From Acridotheres tristis (taxonomy: Eukaryota; Chordata; Aves; Passeriformes; Sturnidae): a DNA stretch of 64,000 nt. Positions 1 to 13,253 of the stretch are shown piece after piece (positions within the stretch are counted from its first letter, which is position 1; every line of letters begins with the position of its first letter). A model generated the notes under the pieces. The model saw only the letters and a program-made list of their open reading frames with translations. It was not told where the DNA came from and made no database searches. Both the position numbers and the translations under genes were made by a program. The DNA is taken from contig CM072897.1 in assembly GCA_037013685.1 (NCBI GenBank), positions 17,778,643-17,842,642 of the forward strand, read 5' to 3'.

Positions 1-2692
1 CTACTGCGTTCTCTTTCCCTTTTCTAGTGATTTATTTGACAGGGAGAAAAATTGCCCCAACACCAAATGTATCATCTGTCTCCTAAATGTCACCTCTTCC
101 TCACAGCATTTCCCATCCTCCTGCTCTGACTACTGAGCTGGACAGTGGTCCAAAACAACAGGCATATTGTTAAATCTTCTGATAATAAAGCTTTATCTTG
201 TAGACACGGGATTAAAGTTCTGAGCTGCACCACACAGCCAGGATTTTGGGGAAAGAGAGATGTAGATAATAGCCCATGTAATCTCCTCACCTACTTGTAA
301 ATAGCTTATCCTCATCACAAAGCAACAGACAAATTCCCAATTTAAGATGAGTACAAATGGTTAAACACTGCAAGAACCCACAAACAATTTGAAGTTCAGT
401 AGTGTCCTTTAGCAAAGCATATTTGGCTGGGGGAAGACTGGAGGGCAATTCATGAAAGGTCTTCATTCAACTTCTCTCCACAGGGCTTTGCTTTGTCTTT
501 GAACAGAGGAAACTGCTGCTTCACTAGATTCAAAGTTCAAGAAATCAGGATGTAAATGACATTTGCACAAAAGAAAGAAAAGTAGCTTCAAACTTGTTTC
601 AACATTACATGAGAAATGTGATCTGAATTTTCTTCCTCACCTAAAAAATTAAATATATTCCATGACTGCCCTTGGTTTTGAACCCCCCTCAAACACTGTA
701 TGTGAAAAATTTCTTATATCCCTTCAGTGGGACCATACCAATACCCATGAATATGGTTTGTGCCTGGTTCAGACTGCTCACAGAAAGTCCCACCCTCTGG
801 AACTATTGCTTGCTCTCGCAGTGGAGTTGCAGATTCTGCACAGAACATTCTTCTCCACCAAAAAGGCCACAGAAATACCAAGAGAGGAGGCTGTGCATCC
901 CATGCAGCCACACCAAGTTCCTTGGGCCACTTCCAGCAGACTCCAGGCTCTCAAAGCCAGGCTCTGCAGACCAGCCCTGCACGAGCAGTTTGCTTTAGAG
1001 AGCAGGATCCTGTGTCAAATGACGTGCAAGCTGATGGATAACTTCCCAACTTCCATCCTTCCAGGTGCCTACAAACTGGAGACTGCAATTTGCTGTGAAC
1101 TTGAATGAAATGCTGTATTTCAGGAGTGGAGCAAAGCTCTTCAGAAGATGTTTTTAACATACAATGCTGTCAGAACAGTTTATATTCATCTCCCTTCTGC
1201 CCCCGTATTTCCTTTGGAAATACTGCTAGTGGAAATCCTGTGCTAATGAAACAATGTTTAGAGAATTTTTCAAAGATGCAAAAACTCTTTTTATAGTTCA
1301 GTCATGAACAGGCTCAGGAATTTGAGCAACCACTGGTCTGAAAGGGGTATGAGATAGTGACTGGCAGAGAGAGGAGAACCTCTGATCAGCTCTTTGGATG
1401 TGATTTCTGTTGCACAGATGTGGCTGACACGGGGCTTTGTTCATCAGCACACAAACTCCTTCGAGACCATCCTCAAAATGCCTCACAAACTTCAAACACA
1501 ATGTTTTCAGTAATGCAAACACAATGTTCTCAAACCTTCTCATCAAAAGTTACCAAAGCAAGACTGCTCTTAAAAAGAAAGAACAAAAATCAAAGATGTA
1601 TGGATTGTGTACATCCTAAGAATTTAAAGCTCAATTTAAACTAAGCTTTATGTGGGTACACAGTGCAATCCTGTCCCTTGTGAAGTTTATCCCACATTGA
1701 TGAGATCACTCAAAATTAGAGAATGTACAAATGCAGCAGCCCCAAGGCTGTCCCTGAGCTGCTCACCATCAGCCCAACTCAGGATGGCTCACAGTGTGGA
1801 GCTGGCTGGACTTGCACCAAGAGCATTTGGCAAGACTGCAAAGGCAGGAATTTTATTTATTCTCTTAGAAGTGCAAAGTCGAGATATTAAAAGAATGGTT
1901 TTTCCTTAGTGCTCTTCCCCAGCATTCACATTTATGTCCCATAACATATTATTGGCCATTTTAATCCAAACTCTCATGCTCTAGTGCCTAAATTACAATT
2001 GTGCCAATATCTCAAATTATCTACAAACAAACCATGGCAATGGTATATACCAGGACACCTTGGGTTTGTACTGCAACCATGCCTAGCTCTGCTCTGAAAG
2101 CACCTATTTGTTTTTTACTCTATAAAACCTACAGTTAGAGATTAGGGAAAAGAGCATGCTTTTGAGTTACCAGCTTTTGCAGGAATTCTGCTTAGTCACC
2201 GCCTTCTTTTTTAGGGATTAGACATTTAAACCCTTCCATTCTTCCGTTCTGTAAAGAGGAATTTCTCTAATCCACAAGAATTTTGATTTACCTGTTTGTA
2301 GGAGCCCTTTCAGCTAGCAGTATCTTACAACTACTTAATTTTAAAAGCAGACAGATTCCAGTGAATTACAACCCTTAAAAAAATTCCCCTGTTTCCCACT
2401 AGAGATCTCTGCAGACTAACTTCAGACAGTATGCATCTCCTCCTCTGTTAACACAGTTCCATCTTTTCTCTTTTTATACAATTAGCTGCTGCCCATTCAT
2501 ATCACAGCTCAAAATAAAACCACCAGGTTAGGAAACCAGAGGCTGAGTGGAAACATCTTTCACCTCCTGTGGCACAGAGAACAGCAGGGTTTTTTTGCTT
2601 TAAGTCCAACACAGGACTAGGAGAAGAAGCAGCAGATGTGGGATGAATATTCCAGTGACTCTAAGTGCAGCTGAAGGACCCAGCATACTCAC
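1..2692 (-). other. SCAPER: Intron 3' of last visible exon (partial)
   Basis: This is the 5' part of the intron that follows exon Q, starting GTGAGTATGC. I saw no exon resembling the next SCAPER segment (SLCNAINVYNL-like). A 148-codon plus-strand open frame at 662-1108 has no recognised product. No repeat worth naming was found. Confidence 0.8.
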
Positions 2693-2808
2693 TTCAAGGG
2701 AACCCTGGCAGCTGCATTCAGGTTGGTGGCAGAAGTCACCATGTGAAGAACATTCTCAAGAGCAGTCAGTCCTCCTGCAGCCCGGAATGCCATTTTATCT
2801 GCTGTGTT
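2693..2808 (-). CDS. SCAPER: SCAPER exon Q: FRAAGGLTALENVLH
   Basis: The exon is 116 nt, phase 0 in and phase 2 out. It encodes NTADKMAFRAAGGLTALENV, then LHMVTSATNLNAAARVPL. Human has NVADQIAFQAAGGLTALEHI followed by LQAVVPATNVNTVLRIPPK. The AAGGLTALE block has the look of an armadillo-like helical repeat, consistent with the helical C-terminal half of SCAPER (inference). The acceptor is GTTTCTTCAG and the donor is AA followed by GTGAGT. It is the last exon in the window. Confidence 0.95.
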
Positions 2809-5800
2809 CTGAAGAAACATAAAGAACAGAACCAACATTAAAGAAATGTCTCAATAAAAGGTGTATCTGACAGTTATGGATTCTGTCAATGTAGAAAGTC
2901 CTTAATACATTTATTTATCATGTTGGACACCTTTGAAAAAGAGCCTTTCACTGCTCATGCACATGGAAGAGGCTTCCTAGAGCAGGAGTTGAAACTCTCA
3001 GGTGTTATTTTTTTCAATTATCACATGTACATATCCAGTCCTACATAGGCAATACACTTGAACACCATATTTTCTGTAAGGACATACAATTATAGGGACT
3101 TTATTAAAGTTCACCTTTATCTGTTGCTATTATCTTTGGAGATATGCTGCTTTGTATGATTTTAAAAATACAGACAATCTCTAGATGGGTACTTCATTTT
3201 TACAAACTTCTCCAACAGAAGACAAGCTCCAGGCTTGGTTTATAAATATGCATAAAACAGCTCAGGCAGATCCCTTTTCTTGAGGTATTCACTTGGAACT
3301 TGCACATGGCAGAATTTTACACTTAAATACCATCCTGTTATTATTCTCATAGTTTGCAAATGACTGGGGTTTTGCTGCAGCACATCCAGTATTTTAGAAC
3401 TTACACTCTTTTCCATTCCTGTAAAATTGGTTTAATCTCCTCCATTTACGAAGCAAGAAAGATATTATTCTCTACTTCTAAGCTGCTAATTTTGTGTAGT
3501 TTATTGGCATATCATCTTTATTCTGTCTATGAAGAGGATACTGTAGCTAATAAGAAATAATTTCTTCTTTTTTCCTCCCAGCATTGCCAGTACTTCACAT
3601 ATGGAGAAAAAATGGGAAATCCTCTATAAACACCATTATTATTAGTCTGTAAAGAATGTATTCTACTGTAACAGACTGCATAACAGAAAAAAAACTCCTA
3701 ATGACTCTGACAATAAAATATTTATCTGAACAACTACAAAAATAATTAAGCAGCTGTAATATGATTTACATAGGCAACATTTTTCCAGTGATATCAGGCA
3801 TTACACACAGAAGTACATCTCTTACTTTTTATTTAAATCATGCAACTTTCTCTCCATTAGGTTTCAGCTATATTGTTTTTAATTCACGAGCTACAGAAAA
3901 GCTGCTCACAGAAGTCACATATTCAAAAAGGAAGCATTTTCCACAATTAATATGAACTGCATTTAGATTTTTAGACAACAGAAAGATTTATCTTCCAAGG
4001 AATATTTGGCCTCAAATGAGTGGAAATCCGTGTGCCAACTCAGCCAGCAGTTAAGAATCAACCAGTGATTTCCTACAGGCTAGTTGATAAGTAGAATTTC
4101 TAGCAGTTAATTTGAGCCCAGTGAGCCCACTAAGTGTGCCTTAACAGTAGAGTTATTTTTGAGTTGCTTTCTCTTCCTCCCATCTAAAAAAATTCTCCAA
4201 CCCCTGCCTCCTAAGCCCCCTTGGCTCCCAATAACACTTTCCACCAACTCCTGGTAGAGCCATAAAGAAAAGACCCAAACAGCACAGAAACAGTTCTGTC
4301 ATAAATCATCATTATTGACTTTATTTGAGCACCTTGGCTCACAGCCACAGCTCTCCAAGCTCCTCCTGCCCTGGTCCCCCGGTGCTGCAGCACCCCCAGA
4401 CAGAGCCCAGGCCTGCCTGTCCCTTCCCTGCTGGCCTCAGCTCAGAGCCCCCAGGTGTACAGAGAGATCTGTGCTGTGCAGAGTGCCTTTCCCTGGGAAT
4501 GGGACAGCCTGGCAGGGCAGAGCAGGAGCACTTGGGGAGCTCAGGGCCCCCCAGGGGTACAGAAATGGTTTCTGCAGTGCCTTTCCCTGGGAATGGGACA
4601 GCCTGGCAGGGCAGAGCAGGAGCTCAGAGTGGACTGAGAGCCCCCCAGGGGTACAGAGATGGTTTCTGCAGTGCCTTTCCCTGGGAATGGGACAGCCTGG
4701 CAGGGCAGAGCAGGAGCACTTGGGGAGCTCAGGGCAGGGCTGTGACACTGCTGATTTATCTGCCAGTGCTCCTCCAGCTCCAAATGTGCCCAGCACTTGC
4801 CACTTCTCACTTTCCCTATTTCTCATGGGAGATCATGCCACAACCTCTTAGCTCTTGTGGCAAGAAGTCTTTCCTGTCATTCAGACCAAATATGCCCTTT
4901 CTCTATTTCATCCCATTACTCAGAGTTTATCTGATTTATTGCATTCATTTTGTTTGTCCCTTCAGCAATTCTTGAACTCATACACTGCTTCCTTTTCCTA
5001 CTTGCCTTGTTCCTCAACTCTATGTTCTCTTCAATGCTAAACTCCACCTTTTATATTTTTTCACGTGAACTTTTCTTATCTGCAGTTTTTTTCCAGAACT
5101 CCTCTTTTCTCCAAAAATACCTGGTAATGAAGTGTCCAGAAAGGAATTTGCCCCTATTCCAAATCAGTCACTAGAGCCACACTGAAAGAAGCAATGTCTC
5201 CCTATTCTGAGGGGAGCTTTTCATGTATCTATTTTAAAAATATATAAATCTTTTGAAGCTGTTTCATTTCCTATGTGCTCTCCTTCCATTTCAATCTGGA
5301 GCATCACTTGCTTTATAGACAGACTTTTTACAGAGTGCCTGGTTCATTTTTGTCTAATCCTTCACTAAAACACAAGTCTACTTGTCAAAACACAAATTTG
5401 TATTCGAAAAACTTCTGTTAGTATTACAGCTTTCTACCAAGTAGAGGGGAGTCTGTAATTTCTTCTAATTTTATGTGATTTAGTTACATGTCCTATCACT
5501 CTTCTTTCTAGATTACTCATAAAAATTCATTAGCATTTTGATGCTTATGAATGAAAATAAATCCCTAATGATGTACATGGAAGAGAGGGAAAAGCTCCAG
5601 TAAAAGGAAGGTACAACCACAGCAAAGCTGAGGCAGATCCGTGAGCACAGTATTTGTTACCTGTGCTCACACAGGTCTGTAAAGCTGCCCTGTAGGGACA
5701 CATTTAATTTATGTATCTCCAGTGACTTTTGAAGATGGAGAAGTCCCATGGCTTCCAGTCCATGTGCTGGAAGGCAGTGTTGATGCTGGAGCAGCTGCTG

Positions 5801-8800
5801 GTACCTGCCATGTGTGGATGCCCTCGGTCCCCAGCCGTGTCCAGCTCTCAGGAATGCCAGGATCAGGCACAGCCCCTGGAGCTTGGCCATGGGAGATGAA
5901 AGGAAAATATTCCCTGGCCACAAAGGAGCAGAGGAGTCACTTGAACACTGCACTGCTGATGTTTGCAGGGTGAACACTGGGGGACTGGGGGAACACTGCA
6001 AAAAGGAATTGTCCCTCAGCTGCCCATGCCAAGGCCTCGTGCTGGTGAGCTGTAACAAAGAAATTACCCCAGTGCTAAAACATTGTCATTCTACCTCTGA
6101 AGCAGCCAAATCACACCAGATCATTTTAAAATATGTCTGAATTAATTCCTACTTGAGGCAATTTTCAAATTTTAAGTATTTTTATATTCATCTAAAGAAA
6201 TCTTTCCTGGATCATAAGAATACGTGAGCAAGACATTTTATTCAATTTGTCTTTCTCTCAAAAATGAACTAATACCCTTGAAAATATCATGTCCTGTAGT
6301 GCTCAAGCTTGACATTAGCTGATAGTTATTGTAACAGGAATTCAAAAGAAGGGGACTGAGGCATCTCAGTTATTCAGAGCCCTTGCTCACATACTTTACT
6401 TATTTAAATTGATCCCTGCCTGAACCTGTGTCAGAATGAAAGACCTTTTCAGGTAACTACAACTTTTACTCGGGGGACACCCAAACTCTGAGTAGATTAG
6501 ACATCATGTAAGTATGAAAAATGCTATATCCTACGAGGAATAAATATTAAATCTCTATTTGAAATGAGCATAAATCAGCATTGCATGTTTTTGCTGCTCA
6601 AAAGGAACCTCCAGACTTCTAACCTGGCCTCTCAAATTCATTAGCTCTCCTGTTTATTTTTATCTGTTCTGTAATTTCATTGTAGGAACTGTTCTTTGAG
6701 TAGCTGCACATTTAGATTGAGAGGATTATTCTGCAATATCATGGGATTCATGTTCCTTGAACAATAGAAAATATATAAACATGTTTTTATGCATTGTTTT
6801 TAAACAATGTGTAAAAATTTGATTTGCTAATCTGTATTTTCAGAAATTCACAACTATTCAAATAACATTTTTAAACACGAGATTTCTATGCTCTTGAATT
6901 TACCTGGTGACACAGGAGAGCAGAGACAAATGAGTAAATAGGCAAAAATTATTACTGTCATCTCTGCATTTTTTAACAGAGATAGGGAGGCACAAAGACC
7001 TTGGGGATGCTACCTAGATATGTCTTAAACACGAGGAAAACACAAACAGAGATGCAGTTCCTCAGAGCAGCAGACACAGCACTCAAACCCCAGCCATGAA
7101 AAGTCTGTTTTCCTTATTCCTCCCAAGCCCATCGTTGGGAACTACAGTGGTCATGTTTGCACAGGAGGAAAGCCAACCCAGCTGATGTGACAGGAAGCAG
7201 GTATTTAATCTCTGGACCATTATAAATTTGTCATTTGAAGCACACAGCCACTAATTTAGGCAGAGCACTGCATGAATCAAGTAACTCAGTGGGAAGTGTG
7301 TGTACACTTAATGCATGTGGCACAGTAAACAGAAACAATGATAAATGAGACAAACCATGTAACCATTTTATGAATTAATTATGAATTAAACATATTAAAA
7401 AACTTAAAATTAATCCTTAAAAGAAGGTCAAACAATCAGGACAGCTCCCTGCACAGTGGACAAGCATGGCTGGCTTATTTACCTACCTGTTACAACACCT
7501 TAATGGCTCTGAATTTCCCTTCTCTCCGATGGCTTGAGTGACAACTGACTAATAGGATTACAGGCTCTGTTCCAATAATACAGCTCAGCTACATGCCAGC
7601 AAAAAATGACAGCCTAAACCTGAATTACATGGCCTGGGAATCCATCCAATTATTAACTAAAGTAACTGTTATTACCTAACCTAATCAAAGGAGAAGCAGC
7701 TGTTAATCTTTGGTGGCCTGCAGTGTAGGAGCAGTCAGACTGGATGGACTGTCTTTGTACTTGACTCCTCTACAATAATCATGTCCTTTGTGATCAAGAA
7801 GGAAGGGCTTCCTAACCTTTCAGACAGAGGCAGCAGATGGGGAACAACTGTTTGTGTGTTCATTAACAAGATAGGGTAGATTTTATCAGGGCTTGGCATC
7901 TGTGGCACCCTCGGAAGCACCACTTACCCGAGGACACAAGTATGTTTGGCAAATTCGAAAATGAGCACACTAAATAGAAAGTTCAATATAATGTTTTCAT
8001 CTCATTATCTGACATTTGGTACAGAAAAATACACACAACTCAAAAAGAGAGATTTACACATATGCCCCATGCTACCCAACGTGGCCAACAAAGGAACACA
8101 TGAAAAGGCCAACTGGCCTGTGCTGGTACTCTGCTGGCTTTTGGTGCACTCATTAAAGCAGGCACACAATGTGAGCTGTGTGCTCCAGAGATAAAACCAA
8201 ACTGGGGGAAAACGCTGCTGAATTGATACAAGTCAGTGGGTAACACGAAGTAACACAGAAGGAAATAAAGGCAGCACTGCTTTGCAGCAGCTTTTGGGTT
8301 GTGTGGTCAATATTGCAGGAGAGCTGCTGCCCTCCCTCTGCACAGGGCTCTGCCAAACTGCAGCACAGGGCACACACAGCTGTGGCACCAGCAGGCACGA
8401 CACAAGTGTCACTCACTTTATGCTGGGGACAGTAAAAACATGCTGGGATGACAGTGTGGAAGGACCTGAATGGGAGGAACAGCTAATATCTGGAAACTGA
8501 AACCAAATGAATTCAGGTGAGAATAAAATGGGGGTTTTTTAATGCCAAGAGTAATTAATGATGAGCATAATATACTTAGCACATATAGTCGACTCTCAAT
8601 CATTTCAAGTTTTTAAATCAAACCTGATTATCTCCTAGAAAAATATGATCCCAGTTAAATCATAATTTATTAATTTGGTGCAAGAGATATTGGGTGAAAT
8701 CCAATGTCCTGGACACCAAAGTACTCACTTCCATACATTTCTCCTGTTAAAGTATTATTATTAGTTAATAAGTAGAGCAGAATCAGAAATAATGCTGAGC

Positions 8801-11800
8801 TTTAACAGCTGAAATGATTTAATGTCAGCTTTGCTACCTCTTCTCTATGTGACTTTAGCCCATTTCGACTGTTTGAAATATTTTTGAACTAACTGAAATA
8901 CTCTGGTGTAGACCCCCCCTCAAAGATAAACCTCCAAAATAAATATTTTCATGTAGACTAAAAAGGAAATTTAGAGCAATTATTTTTCTTTCATTAACCT
9001 AAAGAATGTCTTCTGCTGGTCCTGCAGAATGTCCAAATCAGAAGCTCATCTGGAAAGCCCGTTTGAACAGACTCAGGAACTAAATTATTTCAGAAGGAAT
9101 TATTTCTGAATGGAACCCAAATACTTCCAAACATGCTGACTTCTATTTCTGAAGGAACAAACTTGTGCAACTCTATTCTAATTCATTGATGGAAGAAATA
9201 ATAACTAATTAGTGAAATATAGCTGAAATCCATCTTAAGAATTTTTTTCTTTCCTTTTATCTAGTGTTTGAAGATTCTATCTAAAATGCCAGGGGCTAAG
9301 AAATGCAGTTCAAAGCTTGCTTAGAAAAACAAACCAGACAACTGAATATTGGGCTGGCTTCTCCTTTTTTTTTACCTTTCCTCTCCCTTTAAATAAATAT
9401 ACAAGTATATCTACATGCACATACAAACCCATGGACACATTTGTGACTGTAGAAAATCTACATTCTTTGAGTAGTTCTCCAGACTTTATACAGTGAAAAT
9501 CCCTGCAGAGTACACCAAAGTAGTATTTTCTATTAAAACAGGCAGTTTTTCTCCCTGCAACACTTCTCTTCAGTGAAATTATTGTTACAATAATCCCCCC
9601 CTCCATGTGAAAACCTCAAACTGGTTTTCAAACATGAGTGAATTCATCCCCAATAAAATTTCGACCACTGAATATTAATGGAAAACTTGTTTAGGATTAA
9701 AACATGAGCCAGAACTGGCTAGGTGTTGTTTGAATTGGAGGGAGGCATTCATTCACATCAAGGAATATCTCTCAGGGATTTGTATTCATTTCCTCCTCCT
9801 GCCCTGCTCGTGGCTTCAAGCCCCAGAAAGGAGACCTTGAGAAATGCTCCATCCCACCTGGTCCTGCTCAGCAAAGTGCAGATTCTGAAGCCTGGGAGGT
9901 GATTTGGAAGCCTGAAAGGAAAAGCAGCTGCTCTGTGTGTGTGCTCAGGTAGGAGCAGAGGCTCCCTGTACCTGGGGAAGGTGTTTGACACCTGCTGAGC
10001 CCAGGGAAAGGTGTCTCTGCCTCCTGAGCCCTCTGGGTAATGCTGGCTTTCCACCTCCACAGCTCAGCTATGCCAACTGCAGCTTCACAGCCTGGATTCA
10101 GCACAGAGGAACACAAATACCCAAGAACAGAAAGGGTGACAAAGCAAGCACTTGATACAGCATTCAAATGCAATATAAAAATGAGGCCTACCTTACTTTT
10201 TAACTGTATCAAAAACAGAAGAAGATGAGTCATTTTGGACTATCATCTCTGAAAGTCTACTATTGACAGGAAACCTAAAATTTGTTCAAGGCCTAGGGAA
10301 AACACCAATTCTAAAAAACTGATTCTTAGGCCTGTCCTGCCTGAAAACACTAAACATCCTGTGCACATAAACCTAATTTCTGTCTATGCCATCTTAATTC
10401 ATTTTTCTGCTTGCAAACATCTGCCCACATTTTCAGGTCAAACCAAATTCAATAGGACTCCTTACTGACTCACTGTGTGATCTAATTGAACAGGATGAGC
10501 CTCATTTACACAATCTCCTGATTCTGCAGTGGCTTTTCAGTTCAGCAGCAAAGCCCCAGAGAGGCACCATGCTGTACTTCTGTTGACAAGGACAGGACCC
10601 TCACAGTCCTACCTGTGAAGCCACAAGAGTCAGGGAAAGCCATAAAGGAAAGACAGGTAAAGGTAAACCAGTGAATTCCAAGCTCTCTGTTTCAGCCATG
10701 CCAAGCAGCATTACAGGAAACACACAGTATTGCTTGGGAAAGTAGGAATTATCCTCATACATATCCTGAGAGACAGCACTGAGCATAGCAGCACTTGTGC
10801 TTATTAAAAATAAATGTTTGCTCTATTTATAAATAACAGGGCATCTAGTAAGTGCATCAATTAAAGGAAGAAAGCAACAATAGAGCTTTAAGAAGAGGAA
10901 CAACTGCTCCTGGATCTCCATAGATGGCTCCATTAGCTGAGGCCAATTTGACTTTTTCTGATTAATCACACAAATAAAAGTTCCTAAGCAGGTAAACAGA
11001 AAGCAAAATGACATGGTCTTGTCCACAAAGAACTGGGGGCACAGGAACAGGGTGGGTTGTGAGGTGCTGCAAACATCAGAACAGACCATGAAGGCCTCTG
11101 GGTGATATGTTCTCAAGTCACAAGTGATGGTCTCAAGTCACTGCTGAACTTAAAAATACTTTGAAGAAAATATGTGTGTATATATATACCATCAGACCAA
11201 ATTAAATAACAATTTCTTTAGAAACCATACTAATCATTACTTTATTGTGATTTCTAAACTGGGCTCTGCTATTGGCACAAATGTGCCTGGGTAGGGAGCT
11301 CTCCTCACTGAGAAATCAGTGCCTGGGCTTTAATGACAGTAAAACATATGTCTTGTCTTGTAGTGAAGGAACTTTGCATATCCTGGAATGTATAAACATC
11401 CATTATATCCACTCTGATATGATGTATTAGTTCTAAACTGACGTAGAAGCCTGATCTGACAGCAGAAAGGCACAATTAGTACAACACTGGAAGCTGACAG
11501 CATTTAATTACATCCTGCAGCAGCTCTCAACTGCACTCACTGTGCACAGAAATTAACCTCCCAATAATCTTGGAATAAGAACACTGCAGAGCTTATCTGT
11601 GAACTCAACTTGCCTTTTAATACCATTTCCAGCAAACAAGTTAAAAAATATTCTGTGACTGACCCCTAGTAACAAGTTCCTATTTATATGTTCATCTCAG
11701 GGAAAAGGTTAATCCACAGATTACAGAAACTCTGGGCAAAGGAATTATTGATGAGCTAAAGCTGCCTTGCCCAAGCTGCAGCACACAACACACACCTGAC

Positions 11801-13095
11801 CTGTTGACTCCTTCCAGGCAGTGACAGGAAAAGGCTGTTGGGGTGGGAAATGCTGTCCAAAGAGCTGGGTTTGCCCACAGCCCCTGTGCTGGGACTATCA
11901 AATGTGCTGCTGCAGTTGCTAGAGAAGAGGATGTTTCTTCTCCAGCAGCAGCTTGGCCCATGATCAACTGGGATTTCCAGGGCAGTGCTGCTGGTGCAGG
12001 CTGGGAGCACTGCTGAGCCTCCTCCAGCTGTGCTTGAGTGGCACTGTGCAGCACTGGAGCCAGTGCTCAGCACCTGCACATTCAAATTCTCTCCTTCTCA
12101 CTTTACAGGCTTTAAGGAAGTGAATGAACTTTGTCTTTTCCAACAATTATATCTGCTTTATCCTTCCTGGAGTTCGTGCTCCGATTCGGGTTCTGTACTT
12201 AACACTGGCAACAAAGGAAGCATAAATACAGAATTCCCTATGTTACTTTCTGTGTTGGCAAAATTATTATATTTTCAGTGGCAGTATGCAAAGTTCCAAG
12301 GGTCCAAATTCTAGTTTTAGCTGGTAAAACTTTTTAGTTTAAACTTACTATTTTTTTACTTTCTAAACCCCAAAAATCTATGTTTTAAAACTTATTTCTA
12401 TGTTTTGTAATTCAATATCCTTCCTAAAGTTTAGATTTTGAACTTTGAATTGTTTTTAAACAGTTATAATTCAGCTTTACATTTAATTAATTACTTCCCC
12501 TCATATGACATCACTGTAGCTTTGGAAGTGGCTACTGCAGGGGTATCTGGAGTTGAAAAGTTAATGGATGGATTAAAATATTAAACCACTATTTGCAGAG
12601 AAATACATCATATGTTTAGCTAAAATGAACCTGAAAGTTTAAACTTCTCATTGTAACAAATAAGAGTAGCAATTACTTCCACAGAGAACAAAACCCATAA
12701 GGATGAAAGCACAGTTAAGGTGGCACGTGGGTGTTTATTTTGGTTTTTAAAACTTTGGCTAGGAAATGCCCACTGCCTGATATAAAAGAAAGCTTTTGGG
12801 TATAAACCAGTGCAGTATGCATGAAAATCTTCACCTGTCCCAGAGCCAAAAGACACAGGAGAGAAAGGCAGAGGGGACAGAAAGGCAGAGGGGACAGAAA
12901 GGCAGAGGGGACAGAAAGGCAGAGGGGACAGAAAGGCAGAGGGGACAGAAAGGCAGAGGCTGCCCCGTGCAGCACCAAGGGCTCTGCAGGGCCCCTGAGG
13001 CGTGCCAGGGGAGCTCAAGGAGCAGGCTCGGGGCTCTGCCGCTGCCTTCACCCCGCCATGGCTGTGCCCTGAGCTGTGACACAGCCCGGGCACTG

Positions 13096-13153
<58 letters not shown>

Positions 13154-13164
13154 ACACACACACA

Positions 13165-13253
<89 letters not shown>

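Noticed and set aside
4315..4975. 178- and 216-codon plus-strand frames and minus-strand frames
   Set aside because: Most of their length is the GC-rich 94-bp repeat, which is open in several frames. There is no domain and no conserved motif.
4840..5180. Possible old CR1 fragment in reverse orientation
   Set aside because: Blocks such as AGAAGTCTTTCCTGTCATTC loosely resemble a CR1 reverse consensus, but I could not match a run long enough to support a call.
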